64,000 nt of DNA from [Clostridium] citroniae WAL-17108 (GTDB lineage Bacteria > Bacillota > Clostridia > Lachnospirales > Lachnospiraceae). The position numbers and the translations under genes were made by a program. This document shows positions 26,220 through 36,257 of this stretch, one piece after another (within the stretch, counting starts at the first letter, position 1; every line of letters starts with the position of its first letter). The notes under the pieces are model-generated. The model saw nothing but the letters and a program-made list of their open reading frames with translations. It had not been told where the DNA came from and made no database searches. The DNA lies in the NCBI RefSeq assembly GCF_000233455.1, contig NZ_JH376420.1:160582-224581 (forward strand), read 5' to 3'.

Positions 26220-27740
26220 TTATGCCTCATCTCCCAGCCTGTTTACTACTTCTTCAATGACTTCCCTGTCCAGGAAATGATAGCGCACACCGTTAATTTC
26301 CTGGTAGTCCTCATGGCCCTTTCCAATCACCGCAACCATATCCCCGGGCCGGGCATGGGTAATGCTGTATTCGATGGCCTTCCGCCGGTCGGGTATCTCT
26401 ATAAACACGCCTCCGGTCTTCTCAATGCTTCCCCTTATGTCCGCAATAATATCCTCCACCTTTTCAAAGCGGGAATTGTCCGCGGTCACAATACTTAAAT
26501 CAGCCAGCCTTCCGCCGATCTCACCCATGGAATACCTGCGCTCCTTAGAGCGGTTTCCGCCGCATCCAAACACCACCACCAGGCGCTTTGGATGATACTG
26601 GCGCAGTGTGGACAGCAGGCTTTCCATGCTCACTGCATTGTGGGCATAATCCACAAGCACGGTGCAGCGGGCGGAGGTGTGTACGATCTCCATCCGTCCA
26701 TTGACCCGGACATGCTCCAGGGCATGGCTGATCCTCTCCTTTGAAAGATCCAGGAAGCTGCAAATGCTCACTGCCGCCAGCGCATTGTCCACATTAAACA
26801 GCCCCGGGATCCCAAGGCGCACATCCATCTCATATCTGCCCTTTACATCAAACTCAGTGCCCACAAAATCCGGACGGGACACATAGCGGATGTTGGATGC
26901 GGTAAAATCAGCATCCGGCACACCCTCCCCCTCCTCCAGAACACTGTAGGTGTGGATGGCGCAGGACGCGTTCCTCACAACGGCCTTAAAATGGCTGTCA
27001 TTGGCATTCACAAGGCCCACCTTACACATGTTCAGGATCCTGGACTTGTAATACAGATACTCCTCAAAATCCGCGTGCTCATCCGGACCGATGTGGTCAG
27101 GGGAAATGTTGGTAAAGATACCGTAATCAAAGGTGATCCCATCCACCCTGTGCATCTTGATCCCCTGAGAGGATACCTCCATAATCATATACTGGCATCC
27201 GCTCTTTGCCATCTGGGAAAATGCCTGGTGCAGCTGCCAGGACTCCGGCGTGGTGTTCATGGTGGGGGTAACGGTGTCGCCTATGACGATTCCCGTGGTT
27301 CCGATCATTCCCACCTTTTTGCCTGCCGCTTCCAATATGGCTTTGATCATATGGGTCGTGGTGGTCTTTCCCTTTGTTCCGGTGACCCCGATGGTGATCA
27401 TCTTTTTAGCAGGATAACCAAACCGGGCCGCGGATAAAAGAGCCAGGGCACGGCGGCCGTCCTCTGTCCTGAGTACGGTCACATCCGCCAGTTCCTCCGG
27501 GGACAGTCCCGACCAGGCCATCTCCCCTTCAATCCCCCGCTCTGTCACAAGCACCCTGGCACCGGCTTTTAATACCTGGGGCACAAACCCGTGGGAATCC
27601 ACCCTGGTTCCCGCCATGCAGACAAACACAGCCCCGGAAACCACTTTCCTGGAATCATACACCACCTCTGTCACTTCCCGGTCCAGGCTTCCCTGTACCA
27701 GTTCATACCCAAGCCCCTCTAGCCAATCTCTTAATACCAT
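26220..27740 (-). CDS. murE: UDP-MurNAc-L-Ala-D-Glu--diamino acid ligase
   Basis: MurE adds the third residue of the peptidoglycan stem. The 506 residues show the P-loop GVTGTKGKTTTTHMI near 113, the TMNTTPESWQLH substrate segment near 150, and VDYAHNAVSMES near 355. The specificity motif reads DNSR, against the usual DNPR of meso-diaminopimelate-adding enzymes. The arginine is kept, which favours meso-DAP over lysine. It is 42 bases downstream of fhs. Confidence 0.96.
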   Translation of the reverse strand: MVLRDWLEGLGYELVQGSLDREVTEVVYDSRKVVSGAVFVCMAGTRVDSHGFVPQVLKAGARVLVTERGIEGEMAWSGLSPEELADVTVLRTEDGRRALALLSAARFGYPAKKMITIGVTGTKGKTTTTHMIKAILEAAGKKVGMIGTTGIVIGDTVTPTMNTTPESWQLHQAFSQMAKSGCQYMIMEVSSQGIKMHRVDGITFDYGIFTNISPDHIGPDEHADFEEYLYYKSRILNMCKVGLVNANDSHFKAVVRNASCAIHTYSVLEEGEGVPDADFTASNIRYVSRPDFVGTEFDVKGRYEMDVRLGIPGLFNVDNALAAVSICSFLDLSKERISHALEHVRVNGRMEIVHTSARCTVLVDYAHNAVSMESLLSTLRQYHPKRLVVVFGCGGNRSKERRYSMGEIGGRLADLSIVTADNSRFEKVEDIIADIRGSIEKTGGVFIEIPDRRKAIEYSITHARPGDMVAVIGKGHEDYQEINGVRYHFLDREVIEEVVNRLGDEA

Positions 27741-27782
27741 ATGTTGTCCTCTCTATCCATTCTGTCACGGCAGTCCGTTATA

Positions 27783-29453
27783 TTAGAAAAGTCCTGTGAT
27801 CTTTCCGTTCTTATCCACATCAATATTCTCCGCAGCCGGTTTCTTTGGAAGACCCGGCATGGTCATGATGGAACCTGTAAGGGCAACCACAAAACCGGCC
27901 CCCGCGGATACGTATGCATCCCTTACATTGATGGTAAATGCAGTGGGACGTCCCAGCTTTGTCTGGTCATCAGACAGGGAGTACTGGGTCTTTGCCATAC
28001 AGACAGGAAGATTTCCAAATCCCATGTCCTCAATGTTCTTCAGGGCCTTAGATGCGGCCGGAGTATAGGAAACACCGTCCGCGCCGTAAATCTCAGTGGC
28101 AATGGTATGGATCTTATCCTTTAACCCCATCTCATCCGGATACAGCACATGGAAGTTTCCGGGCCTGTGCTCCAGGGTTTCCAGCACCTTTTCAGCCAGG
28201 GCAATCCCGCCCTCGCCCCCCTTTGCCCAAACTTCGGACAATGCAAACTGACATCCCATATCCTCACAGAATTTCTTAATATAAGCATATTCCGCCTCTG
28301 TATCTGTTGTGAAGGAATTCAGGGTCACAACCACAGGGACATCATACTTCTGGATGTTCTCTATGTGTTTTTCCAGGTTTACGATCCCCCGCTTTAATGC
28401 CTCCAGGTTCTCCGGTCCAAGCTGGTCCTTGGGAACCCCGCCGTTGTATTTAAGCGCCCGCACCGTTGCAACCAGCACAACTGCATCCGGCTTTAACCCC
28501 GCTTTCCGGCACTTGATGTCAAGAAACTTCTCGGCTCCCAGATCAGCGCCAAAGCCCGCCTCCGTGACCACGATATCCGCCAGCTTAAGGGCTGTCTTGG
28601 TTGCCCTTACGCTGTTGCAGCCATGGGCGATATTTGCAAACGGTCCCCCGTGCACCAGCACGCCTGTATGCTCCAGGGTCTGGATCATGTTGGGCTTTAA
28701 GGCATCCTTTAAAAGAGCCGCCATGGCTCCCACCGCATGCAGGTCCGATGCCGTCACAGGCTGTCCTGCAAAGCTGTAGCCCACAATAATGCGTCCCAGA
28801 CGCTCCTTCAAATCTTCCATATTGTCTGCCAGGCAGAGAATGGCCATGATCTCTGAGGCAACCGTGATCACAAAATGGTCTTCCCTCACCATGCCGTCAG
28901 CCTTTGCCCCCAGTCCAATGACAATATTGCGCAGGGCCCTGTCGTTCATGTCCTCACACCGTTTCCACAACACCTGCCTCGGGTCGATGCCCAGGGCATT
29001 TCCCTGCTGGATGTGGTTGTCCAGGAGAGCGGCCAGCAGATTATTGGCTGAGGTAATGGCATGAAAGTCTCCGGTAAAATGCAGGTTCAGGTCTTCCATG
29101 GGAACCACCTGGGCATATCCGCCTCCGGCAGCCCCGCCCTTGATACCGAAGCAGGGGCCCAGGGACGGCTCTCTCAGGGCTATGATGGCGTTTTTCCCCA
29201 TCCTGCCAAAGGCCTCCCCCAGCCCCACGGTGGTGGTGGTTTTGCCCTCACCGGCAGGCGTGGGGTTGATGGCTGTCACCAGCACCAGCTTTCCGTCCTG
29301 TTTGTCTTTTACCTTTTCCCACAGTTCATCTGTGAGCTTGGCTTTATATTTGCCGTAAAGCTCCAGGTCATCCTCCGAAATCCCGTAAGAGGCAGCAATC
29401 TCCTTAATGGGCTGCATTACCGCTTCCTGAGCAATCTCAATGTCTGATTTCAT
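27783..29453 (-). CDS. fhs: Formate--tetrahydrofolate ligase
   Basis: This ATP-dependent enzyme makes 10-formyl-THF from formate. It supplies purine synthesis and fMet-tRNA formation, and takes part in the methyl branch of acetogenic carbon fixation where that exists. The 556-residue length is standard. [20 protein letters not shown] near residue 66 is the nucleotide-binding signature, and [19 protein letters not shown] near 94 is the formate/THF region. AAGGAGGA lies a few bases before the ATG. It lies between ftsK (32-base gap) and murE, an unusual but tight arrangement. Confidence 0.98.
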   Translation of the reverse strand: MKSDIEIAQEAVMQPIKEIAASYGISEDDLELYGKYKAKLTDELWEKVKDKQDGKLVLVTAINPTPAGEGKTTTTVGLGEAFGRMGKNAIIALREPSLGPCFGIKGGAAGGGYAQVVPMEDLNLHFTGDFHAITSANNLLAALLDNHIQQGNALGIDPRQVLWKRCEDMNDRALRNIVIGLGAKADGMVREDHFVITVASEIMAILCLADNMEDLKERLGRIIVGYSFAGQPVTASDLHAVGAMAALLKDALKPNMIQTLEHTGVLVHGGPFANIAHGCNSVRATKTALKLADIVVTEAGFGADLGAEKFLDIKCRKAGLKPDAVVLVATVRALKYNGGVPKDQLGPENLEALKRGIVNLEKHIENIQKYDVPVVVTLNSFTTDTEAEYAYIKKFCEDMGCQFALSEVWAKGGEGGIALAEKVLETLEHRPGNFHVLYPDEMGLKDKIHTIATEIYGADGVSYTPAASKALKNIEDMGFGNLPVCMAKTQYSLSDDQTKLGRPTAFTINVRDAYVSAGAGFVVALTGSIMTMPGLPKKPAAENIDVDKNGKITGLF

Positions 29454-29485
29454 GGATACATCCTCCTTAAAATAATTTATTTTCC

Positions 29486-32395
29486 TTATTTCAGTATTTC
29501 CTCAAATTCCTCTATGGTCATGAGCACTTTCCTGGGTTTTGTCCCCTCTTCCTCGCCCACCACACCGGCATCTGCCAGCTGGTCCATAATGCGGGCCGCA
29601 CGGTTAAAACCTATTTTAAACATCCTCTGAAGCATACCGATGGATGCCTTTTCTTTTTCTATAATGAATTTGCCTGCCTGGACAAAATATTCATCCCTGT
29701 CGCTCTGTGCTCCCCCTGTATCGGCGCTGGGCGAGGACACCCGGCTCTCAACTTCCGGATTGTACTCCGCCACCATGCCCTGCTCCGTAAGGAAGTCCAC
29801 CACACGGCCCACTTCCTCATCCGATACAAAGGCTCCCTGGACGCGCTGGGGTTTGGGGAAACCGGCCGGATAAAAGAGCATATCGCCCTTGCCCAGCAGC
29901 TTCTCAGCCCCGTTCATGTCAATGATGGTCCTGGAGTCCACACCCGAGGATACGGCAAATGCGATCCTGGACGGCACATTGGCCTTGATCAGGCCTGTGA
30001 TGACATTCACAGAGGGCCTCTGGGTTGCGATCACCAGATGGATGCCAGCTGCCCTGGCCAGCTGGGCCAGGCGGCAGATGGAATCCTCCACCTCTCCCGG
30101 GGCCACCATCATAAGATCTGCCAGCTCATCGATGATGATCACAATCTGAGGCAGTTTCTCAGGCTTATTCTCATCCTCTATATCCTTTATCTTCTCGACC
30201 CTCTCATTATATCCCTTCAGATCCCTGACATTGCAGTCTGCAAACTTCTTGTACCGGTCCGTCATCTCAGCCACCGCCCAGTTCAGAGCGCCGGATGCCT
30301 TTTTAGGGTCTGTCACCACGGGGATCAGAAGATGGGGGATCCCGTTATACACACTAAGCTCCACCACCTTGGGATCCACCATGATCAGCTTTACATCATC
30401 CGGACTGGACTTAAATATAATACTCATGATCAGGGTGTTGATACACACGGATTTGCCCGAACCAGTGGCGCCTGCAATGAGCAGATGGGGCATCTTGGCA
30501 ATGTCGGTCACCACCACCTGGCCGCCGATATCCTTTCCCACTGCAAAGGCCAGCCGGGATTTATGGCCTGTGAACCCGTCCGCCTCCAGCAGGTCCCTGA
30601 GATATACCATGTTGTTCTCTTTATTGGGCACCTCGATCCCCACCGCAGACTTACCCGGAATGGGCGCCTCGATCCTGATGTCCGCAGCTGCCAGACTCAG
30701 TTTGATGTCATCGGTAAGGCCCACGATCTTGCTCACCTTCACACCCTGTTCAGGCAAAAGTTCATACCGTGTAACGGCCGGCCCGCAGCTTATATTGGTC
30801 ACGGTCACGCCCACGCCAAAATTGTGCAGGGTCTGCTGCAGCTTGATGGCCGTGGCCTTATACTCATCGCCGGAAAAAGCTCCTGGATTTTTATTGCCCT
30901 TTTTCAGAAGCCTGGTGGGAGGGAATATATATTCCTTTTTTACCACCTCTTCCTTTTTTTTGATCTCCTCGGCAACGGTCAGATCAGTTTCATCCTTGGC
31001 CGCTGTCTCCTCATGTTTCTTTTCTATTTTTTTCTGAAGCAGTTCGGTCTCGGTCTCAATAACTTTTCCCGATGCGGTCACCACACGCTTGGGCTCCTCG
31101 GGAACAAATACACTGTCATAATTAAGGCCCTGCTCCGAGGTGTCCCGGCTGTATGTATCCATACCGGAAAAGTCCCCGCTCTCCCCTGGTATCCCTTCCT
31201 CCCGGCTGTCCCAGGGCACTTCACTGTACCCTGACGGCTCCCCCTTCAGGGAGTCCGCCATATCCATCTCCTCCAGGGTCCGGTTATCCTTATGTACACG
31301 GATGGTATCCTGGTCATCATACCCAAATCCGTCTTCCTCCACCGAAATCCCCGTCACCACAGGGGCATCGGACTCCCGTCTGCTGTGCCCTTCAATAGAC
31401 CTGGCCAATGCTCCCACATCATCCAGGTCAAGCCCATCCGTATCCTCCTGCCCGTGATTTAAGGGCGGATCAAATTTGCCCCTGAACTCATTCACCATGA
31501 CCGGAGCGCCGGATGCCGCCACGCTGTCCATGGCAGGGCTGTCCTGGTACTCATCCGGGATCTCATCCAGATCAGCGCCGAACTCCCTGTCAAACTCTTC
31601 CTCATCATACTCTTCCTCATCATAATCGTCATAAGCAGTAAGCCGCGTGGCATCCAGGTTGACGCCCCGGACCTTCTGTTCCTCCCTGAGGCGCTTTCTC
31701 TCCTCCGCCCTCTGGGCATGCACTTCCCTGCGCCTGTCCATATCTTCCCTGGCGTACTGGTAAGCCTTGTCCCCGCCCTTTTTTACAACGTTTACAAAGG
31801 AGCGTTCCGTGATGCACACCATGCAGATGATAAACAGCACGGCCAGGATCAGAAAGGTTCCCGGTTTTCCCAGTCCGATAATAAGAAAAGAGGTCAAAAC
31901 ACCGCCGATCCATCCGCCTCCAACGCCGGTCAGGTAGGACTGCTTATAATAGTCCCCCCATGGCGCCCCTGCGGGAGCGGTCCCGAAAAAGAGCTGGAGC
32001 AGCCCGCAGATCGTGACCACTGCCGCCACCACTGCCGCCAGTTTCATGGCCGCATGAAGGTTTCCCTGATTGGACAGATGAAAACAGGTGCCCACAAAAA
32101 TAAGTACAGGCACCAGATATCCCACCATACCAAAGATCCCCAGCTGTACGCCTCTGAGTACATCACCCACCACGCCGCACAGCCTGAAATTACTTAAAAA
32201 CAAAAGGATGGCAACAGCAAAAGAGCAGATGATGACCACTTCTGCTCTCATAAACTCTGTATTTTCTTCCGTATAGCCCTTTTTTCCTGAGGTTTTGCGG
32301 CCTTTTGAGGACGAGCTGCCCTTTCCTGATGTGCTGCCCTTTGGCCTGCCCGGTTTTCTGTTTCCACTCTGCTGTCGTTTGCTTGAATCAGCCAC
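29486..32395 (-). CDS. ftsK: FtsK/SpoIIIE-family DNA translocase
   Basis: This is a septal DNA pump that clears chromosome arms during division or sporulation. The 969-residue protein starts at a GTG behind AGGGGG. A basic, Ser/Gly-rich head is followed by four membrane helices (about 50-200) and a long acidic linker to about 480. The RecA-like motor then has Walker [15 protein letters not shown] near 633 and Walker [14 protein letters not shown]. The C-terminal winged-helix gamma domain (last 65 residues) reads DNA polarity signals. tepA nearby matches the B. subtilis spoIIIE neighbourhood. Confidence 0.96.
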   Translation of the reverse strand: MADSSKRQQSGNRKPGRPKGSTSGKGSSSSKGRKTSGKKGYTEENTEFMRAEVVIICSFAVAILLFLSNFRLCGVVGDVLRGVQLGIFGMVGYLVPVLIFVGTCFHLSNQGNLHAAMKLAAVVAAVVTICGLLQLFFGTAPAGAPWGDYYKQSYLTGVGGGWIGGVLTSFLIIGLGKPGTFLILAVLFIICMVCITERSFVNVVKKGGDKAYQYAREDMDRRREVHAQRAEERKRLREEQKVRGVNLDATRLTAYDDYDEEEYDEEEFDREFGADLDEIPDEYQDSPAMDSVAASGAPVMVNEFRGKFDPPLNHGQEDTDGLDLDDVGALARSIEGHSRRESDAPVVTGISVEEDGFGYDDQDTIRVHKDNRTLEEMDMADSLKGEPSGYSEVPWDSREEGIPGESGDFSGMDTYSRDTSEQGLNYDSVFVPEEPKRVVTASGKVIETETELLQKKIEKKHEETAAKDETDLTVAEEIKKKEEVVKKEYIFPPTRLLKKGNKNPGAFSGDEYKATAIKLQQTLHNFGVGVTVTNISCGPAVTRYELLPEQGVKVSKIVGLTDDIKLSLAAADIRIEAPIPGKSAVGIEVPNKENNMVYLRDLLEADGFTGHKSRLAFAVGKDIGGQVVVTDIAKMPHLLIAGATGSGKSVCINTLIMSIIFKSSPDDVKLIMVDPKVVELSVYNGIPHLLIPVVTDPKKASGALNWAVAEMTDRYKKFADCNVRDLKGYNERVEKIKDIEDENKPEKLPQIVIIIDELADLMMVAPGEVEDSICRLAQLARAAGIHLVIATQRPSVNVITGLIKANVPSRIAFAVSSGVDSRTIIDMNGAEKLLGKGDMLFYPAGFPKPQRVQGAFVSDEEVGRVVDFLTEQGMVAEYNPEVESRVSSPSADTGGAQSDRDEYFVQAGKFIIEKEKASIGMLQRMFKIGFNRAARIMDQLADAGVVGEEEGTKPRKVLMTIEEFEEILK

Positions 32396-32477
32396 AAATA
32401 TAGCCCCCTGTCATTCACTTACAAGTCTGATGTTATTTCCTGGGTATCCAAACACTGTGTTCTTCCATTTAGGCCCA

Positions 32478-32519
32478 GTTATAGCTAGTATACAAAAAAA
32501 TCCGGAGAAATGCAACGCT
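32478..32519 (-). promoter_or_regulatory. Possible promoter of ftsK
   Basis: On the minus strand TTGCAT is followed by 17 bases and TATACT, about 90-115 bases before the ftsK GTG and just past the terminator of the upstream recombinase gene. The -35 matches only three of six positions, but the -10 is good. Confidence 0.5.
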
Positions 32520-32520
32520 T

Positions 32521-32548
32521 AAAAAACGGACCCCCTGGCAGAGGTCCG
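32521..32548. terminator. Terminator after the recombinase-like gene
   Basis: CGGACC (32527-32532) pairs with GGTCCG (32543-32548). On the minus strand the stem is followed by six Ts. A TTTTTT run on the plus side (32551-32556) would also suit the other direction. It separates the recombinase-like gene from ftsK. Confidence 0.75.
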
Positions 32549-32584
32549 AAGTTTTTTGGCTTTTCGCTATGATTTCCCGTCTGT

Positions 32585-33343
32585 TTACGGGTCCTGTACC
32601 TCACCTGCCATCTTTTCATCCAGCATGTATACGGCCGAACTGAATTCCACCACACGGGTCAGGCTTCTGGGATTGACCTTTTCAGGATCCACTCCTGCAT
32701 TCTGGCTCAGGCGCTTTAGGTACTTATGGACATTGCTCCGGTCCAGGGGCGTCCCTTTCCAGTTCACAAACACAGGTCCGCTCTGGATCTCCTGCTTCTT
32801 GCAATACGTCAGGATCTGACGCCTTAAACGGTCCGGTATAAATATCACCCGTGATCTCTTTCCACGGGGGATCACCATATATCCTCGGGATACAGCCTCC
32901 ACGGTCACATACCGGTGCTCGCTTATATTGATCTTTGTGGAAGACAGGATCTGGATCAGATAATAGAGGCGCAGGTTCCCCTGCTGCTTTGCCTCCTTTA
33001 ACAGCTGCCTGTACTCGGACAGGGTCAGCTCCTCCCCCATCACCGGAAGGCTCTCTCCCGGCTCCAGGGCCGGAATCAGGTACTCCCAGCCAACGGACTT
33101 AAAAAAGGCATTGACCGCCGCAATCTTGGAATTGGCGCTGCTTGTCCGGTACTGCTGCTCCAGGTATTCCCTGTAACGGCTCAGTCCCTCTTCACACACC
33201 GGCGCGCCTTCCAAAAATAATATGTACTGCATCAGGTCCGCTTTATATTTGTTCACAGTCGCTTTCGCATATCCTGATTCCTCTAAATGGATACAAAACC
33301 CGCTTAACAGTTCCTGGGTAATCTCCCTGCCTGTCTTTTCCAT
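32585..33343 (-). CDS. Tyrosine-recombinase-like protein lacking catalytic residues
   Basis: This is a 252-residue protein with the two-domain layout of phage-integrase-type recombinases. A SAM-like core-binding domain (about 1-105: LEESGYAKATVNKYKADLMQYILFL shows the fold) precedes the start of a catalytic domain. The catalytic residues look lost. The first arginine site reads LSSTKINISEH, the HxLR box reads NPRSLTRVV, and the protein stops before the region that would hold the nucleophilic tyrosine. A terminator follows 40 bases after the stop, so no missing C-terminus is hidden downstream. It may be a DNA-binding remnant or a repurposed regulator. Confidence 0.75.
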   Translation of the reverse strand: MEKTGREITQELLSGFCIHLEESGYAKATVNKYKADLMQYILFLEGAPVCEEGLSRYREYLEQQYRTSSANSKIAAVNAFFKSVGWEYLIPALEPGESLPVMGEELTLSEYRQLLKEAKQQGNLRLYYLIQILSSTKINISEHRYVTVEAVSRGYMVIPRGKRSRVIFIPDRLRRQILTYCKKQEIQSGPVFVNWKGTPLDRSNVHKYLKRLSQNAGVDPEKVNPRSLTRVVEFSSAVYMLDEKMAGEVQDP

Positions 33344-33449
33344 ACTTGGAGTTCCTCCACTTTATTCCATGGTATTTTATGGCAATTCTTTTGTATAGTA
33401 CCTATTATGCCTTATTTATCATGAAAATTCAAGTGAATTGAAGCCGGGA

Positions 33450-33510
33450 GGGGGAGACTTTTTATGATGCTTCCCTGCATACATCTTATCATGGAGCCAG
33501 TCTCTCCCCC
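33450..33510. repeat. Long imperfect inverted repeat between tepA and the recombinase gene
   Basis: GGGGGAGACT (33450-33459) is mirrored by AGTCTCTCCCCC (33499-33510), with a two-base bulge and a partly self-complementary 39-base loop. No T-tract follows on either strand, so it is not a clear terminator. The surrounding 33344-33564 stretch shows no gene. Confidence 0.45.
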
Positions 33511-33564
33511 GTGCTTTTGCTCCGGCGCAACCGGATCCGGATTTTTGGATCCATCACCTGGCGA

Positions 33565-34326
33565 TCATCTGCGGCGCTCCCTCTCATCTATCATTTCATA
33601 CAGCTTTCCGAGGGCTTCCTTGATTCCGCCCACCCGGTTGATCAGTCCTGCGTCCACAGCCTGTTCTCCCACCAGCACGGTGCCCAGGTCCCGGGTCAGC
33701 ATCTTTGTGTTGTGCATCAGATCCCTGAGCTGGTCGTAGGCGATATCCGCATGGTTTGCCACAAAGGTGAGGATCCTGTCCTGTATCATTTCAAAATACT
33801 CGTAGGTCTGGGCTGTTCCGATCACCATGCCTGTCATGCGTACCGGATGGATCATCATTGTTCCTGAGGGCACGATAAAGGAATAGTTGGTGGACACTGC
33901 CAGGGGCACGCCGATGGAGTGGCTGCCTCCCAGTACCAGGGATACGGTAGGCAGGCTGAGCGAAGCGATCATCTCAGCGATCGCCAGCCCCGCATCCACA
34001 TCCCCGCCTGAGGTGTTGAGAAGGACCAGAAGTCCGTCCACGCTGTCGTCATCCTCGATCTCAGCCAGTTTTGGAAGAATATGGTCATACTTGGTGGTCT
34101 TGCTGCTCCCTGAAGAATTCTCATGTCCCTCCACCTCGCCGATAATGGTGATCAGGTGGATCTTCCTCTGTTTACGGTTGTCCTCCAGAATGACCTGGCC
34201 ATACTCCTCCAGGCGGTTATCCTCTTTTTCCTCTATTTCTTTTTCCAGCTTTTTGGCTTCGTCATCCTTTTTTTCAGGTTCCTGGTTTTCATTCCTGTTT
34301 TTCTTGTTATTTTTTCCCTGTCCCAT
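33565..34326 (-). CDS. tepA: ClpP-family serine protease TepA
   Basis: This is a cytosolic ClpP-fold peptidase; in B. subtilis TepA is linked to protein translocation and lies next to spoIIIE. The 253-residue protein opens with about 55 very acidic/basic residues, then the ClpP-like core. LLNTSGGDVDAGLAI precedes the nucleophile segment GGSHSIGVP, and MIHPVRMTG carries the likely histidine. The serine environment differs from the canonical ClpP GxAASM but is normal for TepA. Position near ftsK supports the call. Confidence 0.9.
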   Translation of the reverse strand: MGQGKNNKKNRNENQEPEKKDDEAKKLEKEIEEKEDNRLEEYGQVILEDNRKQRKIHLITIIGEVEGHENSSGSSKTTKYDHILPKLAEIEDDDSVDGLLVLLNTSGGDVDAGLAIAEMIASLSLPTVSLVLGGSHSIGVPLAVSTNYSFIVPSGTMMIHPVRMTGMVIGTAQTYEYFEMIQDRILTFVANHADIAYDQLRDLMHNTKMLTRDLGTVLVGEQAVDAGLINRVGGIKEALGKLYEMIDERERRR

Positions 34327-34435
34327 GACCGGACCTCCCTTTCATGAAGTATTACGTTACTATCCGCAGTCTATGGATAGTCTGCACCAACAGGGACAAA
34401 ATATGCATATGAGGATCACAATGCTTCCAGGTTAC

Positions 34436-34474
34436 AAAAACAGCCGGCCAGCAAAAATATACGCTGACCGGCTG
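34436..34474 (-). terminator. Terminator of the SH3/NlpC gene
   Basis: On the minus strand a 12-base stem (34463-34474 with 34441-34452, one mismatch) is followed directly by TTTTTG. It lies 48 bases past the stop codon of the hydrolase gene and upstream of tepA. Confidence 0.8.
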
Positions 34475-34521
34475 CTGCATTTACTTATCTATGAAATTTT
34501 GCAACAGTTCAGGGCGGCTCA

Positions 34522-36147
34522 TCAATCGCCCAGTACGTTCCTGATCGCCACCGGAGACCTGTAGTTCCAGGTGGAGATCTTGATGCCGCTCTTTCGGCTG
34601 GCTGCATGGACCACCTGTCCGTTGCCGATATACATGGATACATGGTTGATCTTTCCGCCGCTGCCCGCATAGAAGATCAGATCACCCGGCCTCATGTTGC
34701 CGGAGGTAACCGCCTTGCCCATCTTGGCCTGGGAGCCGGAATAATGGGGAAGGGAAACACCAAAGTGTTCCATTACCTTCATGGTAAATCCGGAGCAGTC
34801 CGCTCCCTTTGTAAGGCTGGTACCGCCCCAAACATAGGGATTTCCCACAAACTGCAGTGCGTAGTTGACAATCTGGGAACGGCGGGATGCCGCGTTATTA
34901 GCCGCAACCTCCTGAGGCGAGAATTTGATGGCTTCATTCAGGGCATAACGCACCTCCACATTGTTATCCCTTGTGGAAATGTACGCCTTATCCTTGGTGC
35001 TTCCATCTTCCTCATCCACAGAATCCAGCTCGATCTCTACCCATCCGTCCAGCTGGGCCACTACCGGATATCTCTCATCCTTTACGATCTGGGTCCAGAT
35101 CTTGGAATCCGTGCTGGGCTCCGTGCGCACGTTGAGCACATCCGTGTTGATAACAGCCTTCAACGCAGCTGTCTGCATGGCAATATCCTTGGCCTCCTGG
35201 CCGGTGGCCGTAAACTGCGGGTCCGCGGATACATAACCGATAATGGGGCCTGATTTGATCTTGTACCATCCATCCAGGGTCTCCAGGATCTCACCTGCCG
35301 CCTTACTTGTCATCTTGCCAATGATCTTTCCGTCCTGCTTGGGTTCGGCCCGCACGTTCAGGTAATTATTCACCTTGGATATCACCAGATTGTCGTACTG
35401 GTTGATGGCCATGGCCTTCATATCCAGTTTGCGTCCTTCATTCAGGGAATAGGAAACATCCGCATAATCCGCTGATATATAGCCTTCTTCGATCTGGATC
35501 CATCCGTCCTGCTGCCCCAGGACCACATACCGTTCGCCCTTTAAGGCCTGTCCCACCACATTGCTGGGATCCAGTTCCGGTGCCTGGCGGATGTTAAGGT
35601 TGTCCGCTGTAACCGTGGCCCTCAGCTTAACCAGTTCTTTTGCCTTGGCCCTTGCTTCCTCCCCGGTGAGCAGGTACTGGTTGCTGATATATCCGTCCAC
35701 ACCGCCTGAGGTGATGTGGGACCAGTCTCCCTCTGTGCCCAGTATCTCGCAGGCGCCGTCTCCGGACAGCTTACCGATGATCTTACCGTCCGTGCTGGGT
35801 GTCTCCCTGATATTCAGATATCCGGACACCTGCACAATACCCAGGTTGGTGTAGGAGCTGATGGTTTTATCAATCTCCTCCTCTTCCTTCCTGGCGGCCT
35901 CCTCCTCCGGTGACAGTGAACCTTCCGCCTGTGCCTGAGCCGGGGTAGCGATCTGGCCTTCCTGTGAAGGCGTACTTCCCGCCACCCGCCCGGAGGCCGG
36001 CTTCTTTACGGTCTTGATTCCCACAACAATTAAGCCCACCAGGATCACTGCTGCCAGCAAAAGCAGGAGATATCTGGGGTCTATGTTCTGATTACGTTTT
36101 CTTCTGGCCTTGTTAAGGCTTGATAAATAATCCTTATGTTCAAGCAT
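34522..36147 (-). CDS. Membrane-anchored SH3b/NlpC-P60 peptidoglycan hydrolase
   Basis: This is a 541-residue wall hydrolase. A short basic cytosolic head and one helix near 25-48 anchor it. A Ser/Ala/Glu-rich linker leads to four bacterial SH3 repeats, each with an LNIR or LNVR motif followed by GWxxI-type strands. The C-terminal NlpC/P60 domain has the catalytic cysteine in GADCSGF, the histidine in HVSMYIG and a third residue in VVHAAS. Such enzymes cut D-Glu-DAP bonds of the stem peptide, which fits DAP-type MurE. The start chosen (MLEHKDYL) has only a weak, distant GGAG; a frame start lies 21 codons upstream. Confidence 0.93.
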   Translation of the reverse strand: MLEHKDYLSSLNKARRKRNQNIDPRYLLLLLAAVILVGLIVVGIKTVKKPASGRVAGSTPSQEGQIATPAQAQAEGSLSPEEEAARKEEEEIDKTISSYTNLGIVQVSGYLNIRETPSTDGKIIGKLSGDGACEILGTEGDWSHITSGGVDGYISNQYLLTGEEARAKAKELVKLRATVTADNLNIRQAPELDPSNVVGQALKGERYVVLGQQDGWIQIEEGYISADYADVSYSLNEGRKLDMKAMAINQYDNLVISKVNNYLNVRAEPKQDGKIIGKMTSKAAGEILETLDGWYKIKSGPIIGYVSADPQFTATGQEAKDIAMQTAALKAVINTDVLNVRTEPSTDSKIWTQIVKDERYPVVAQLDGWVEIELDSVDEEDGSTKDKAYISTRDNNVEVRYALNEAIKFSPQEVAANNAASRRSQIVNYALQFVGNPYVWGGTSLTKGADCSGFTMKVMEHFGVSLPHYSGSQAKMGKAVTSGNMRPGDLIFYAGSGGKINHVSMYIGNGQVVHAASRKSGIKISTWNYRSPVAIRNVLGD

Positions 36148-36257
36148 GATTCCGTTCGTCTCCAAATTAGTTTTTCGGCATGTAAACTCATACAGCGTAA
36201 AGTATATCACAAAATTGTATGGGAAAAAGTGAAATATTTCTTAAATTTCGTAAGGAA

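Noticed and set aside
30038..31234. 398-residue plus-strand frame opposite ftsK
   Set aside because: It is rich in His/Leu/Gln without domain features and fully antisense to ftsK, so it is a shadow.
32585..33343. Prophage or integrative element marked by an integrase
   Set aside because: The gene lacks catalytic residues and is surrounded by housekeeping genes, with no phage or conjugation genes and no tRNA attachment site in view.
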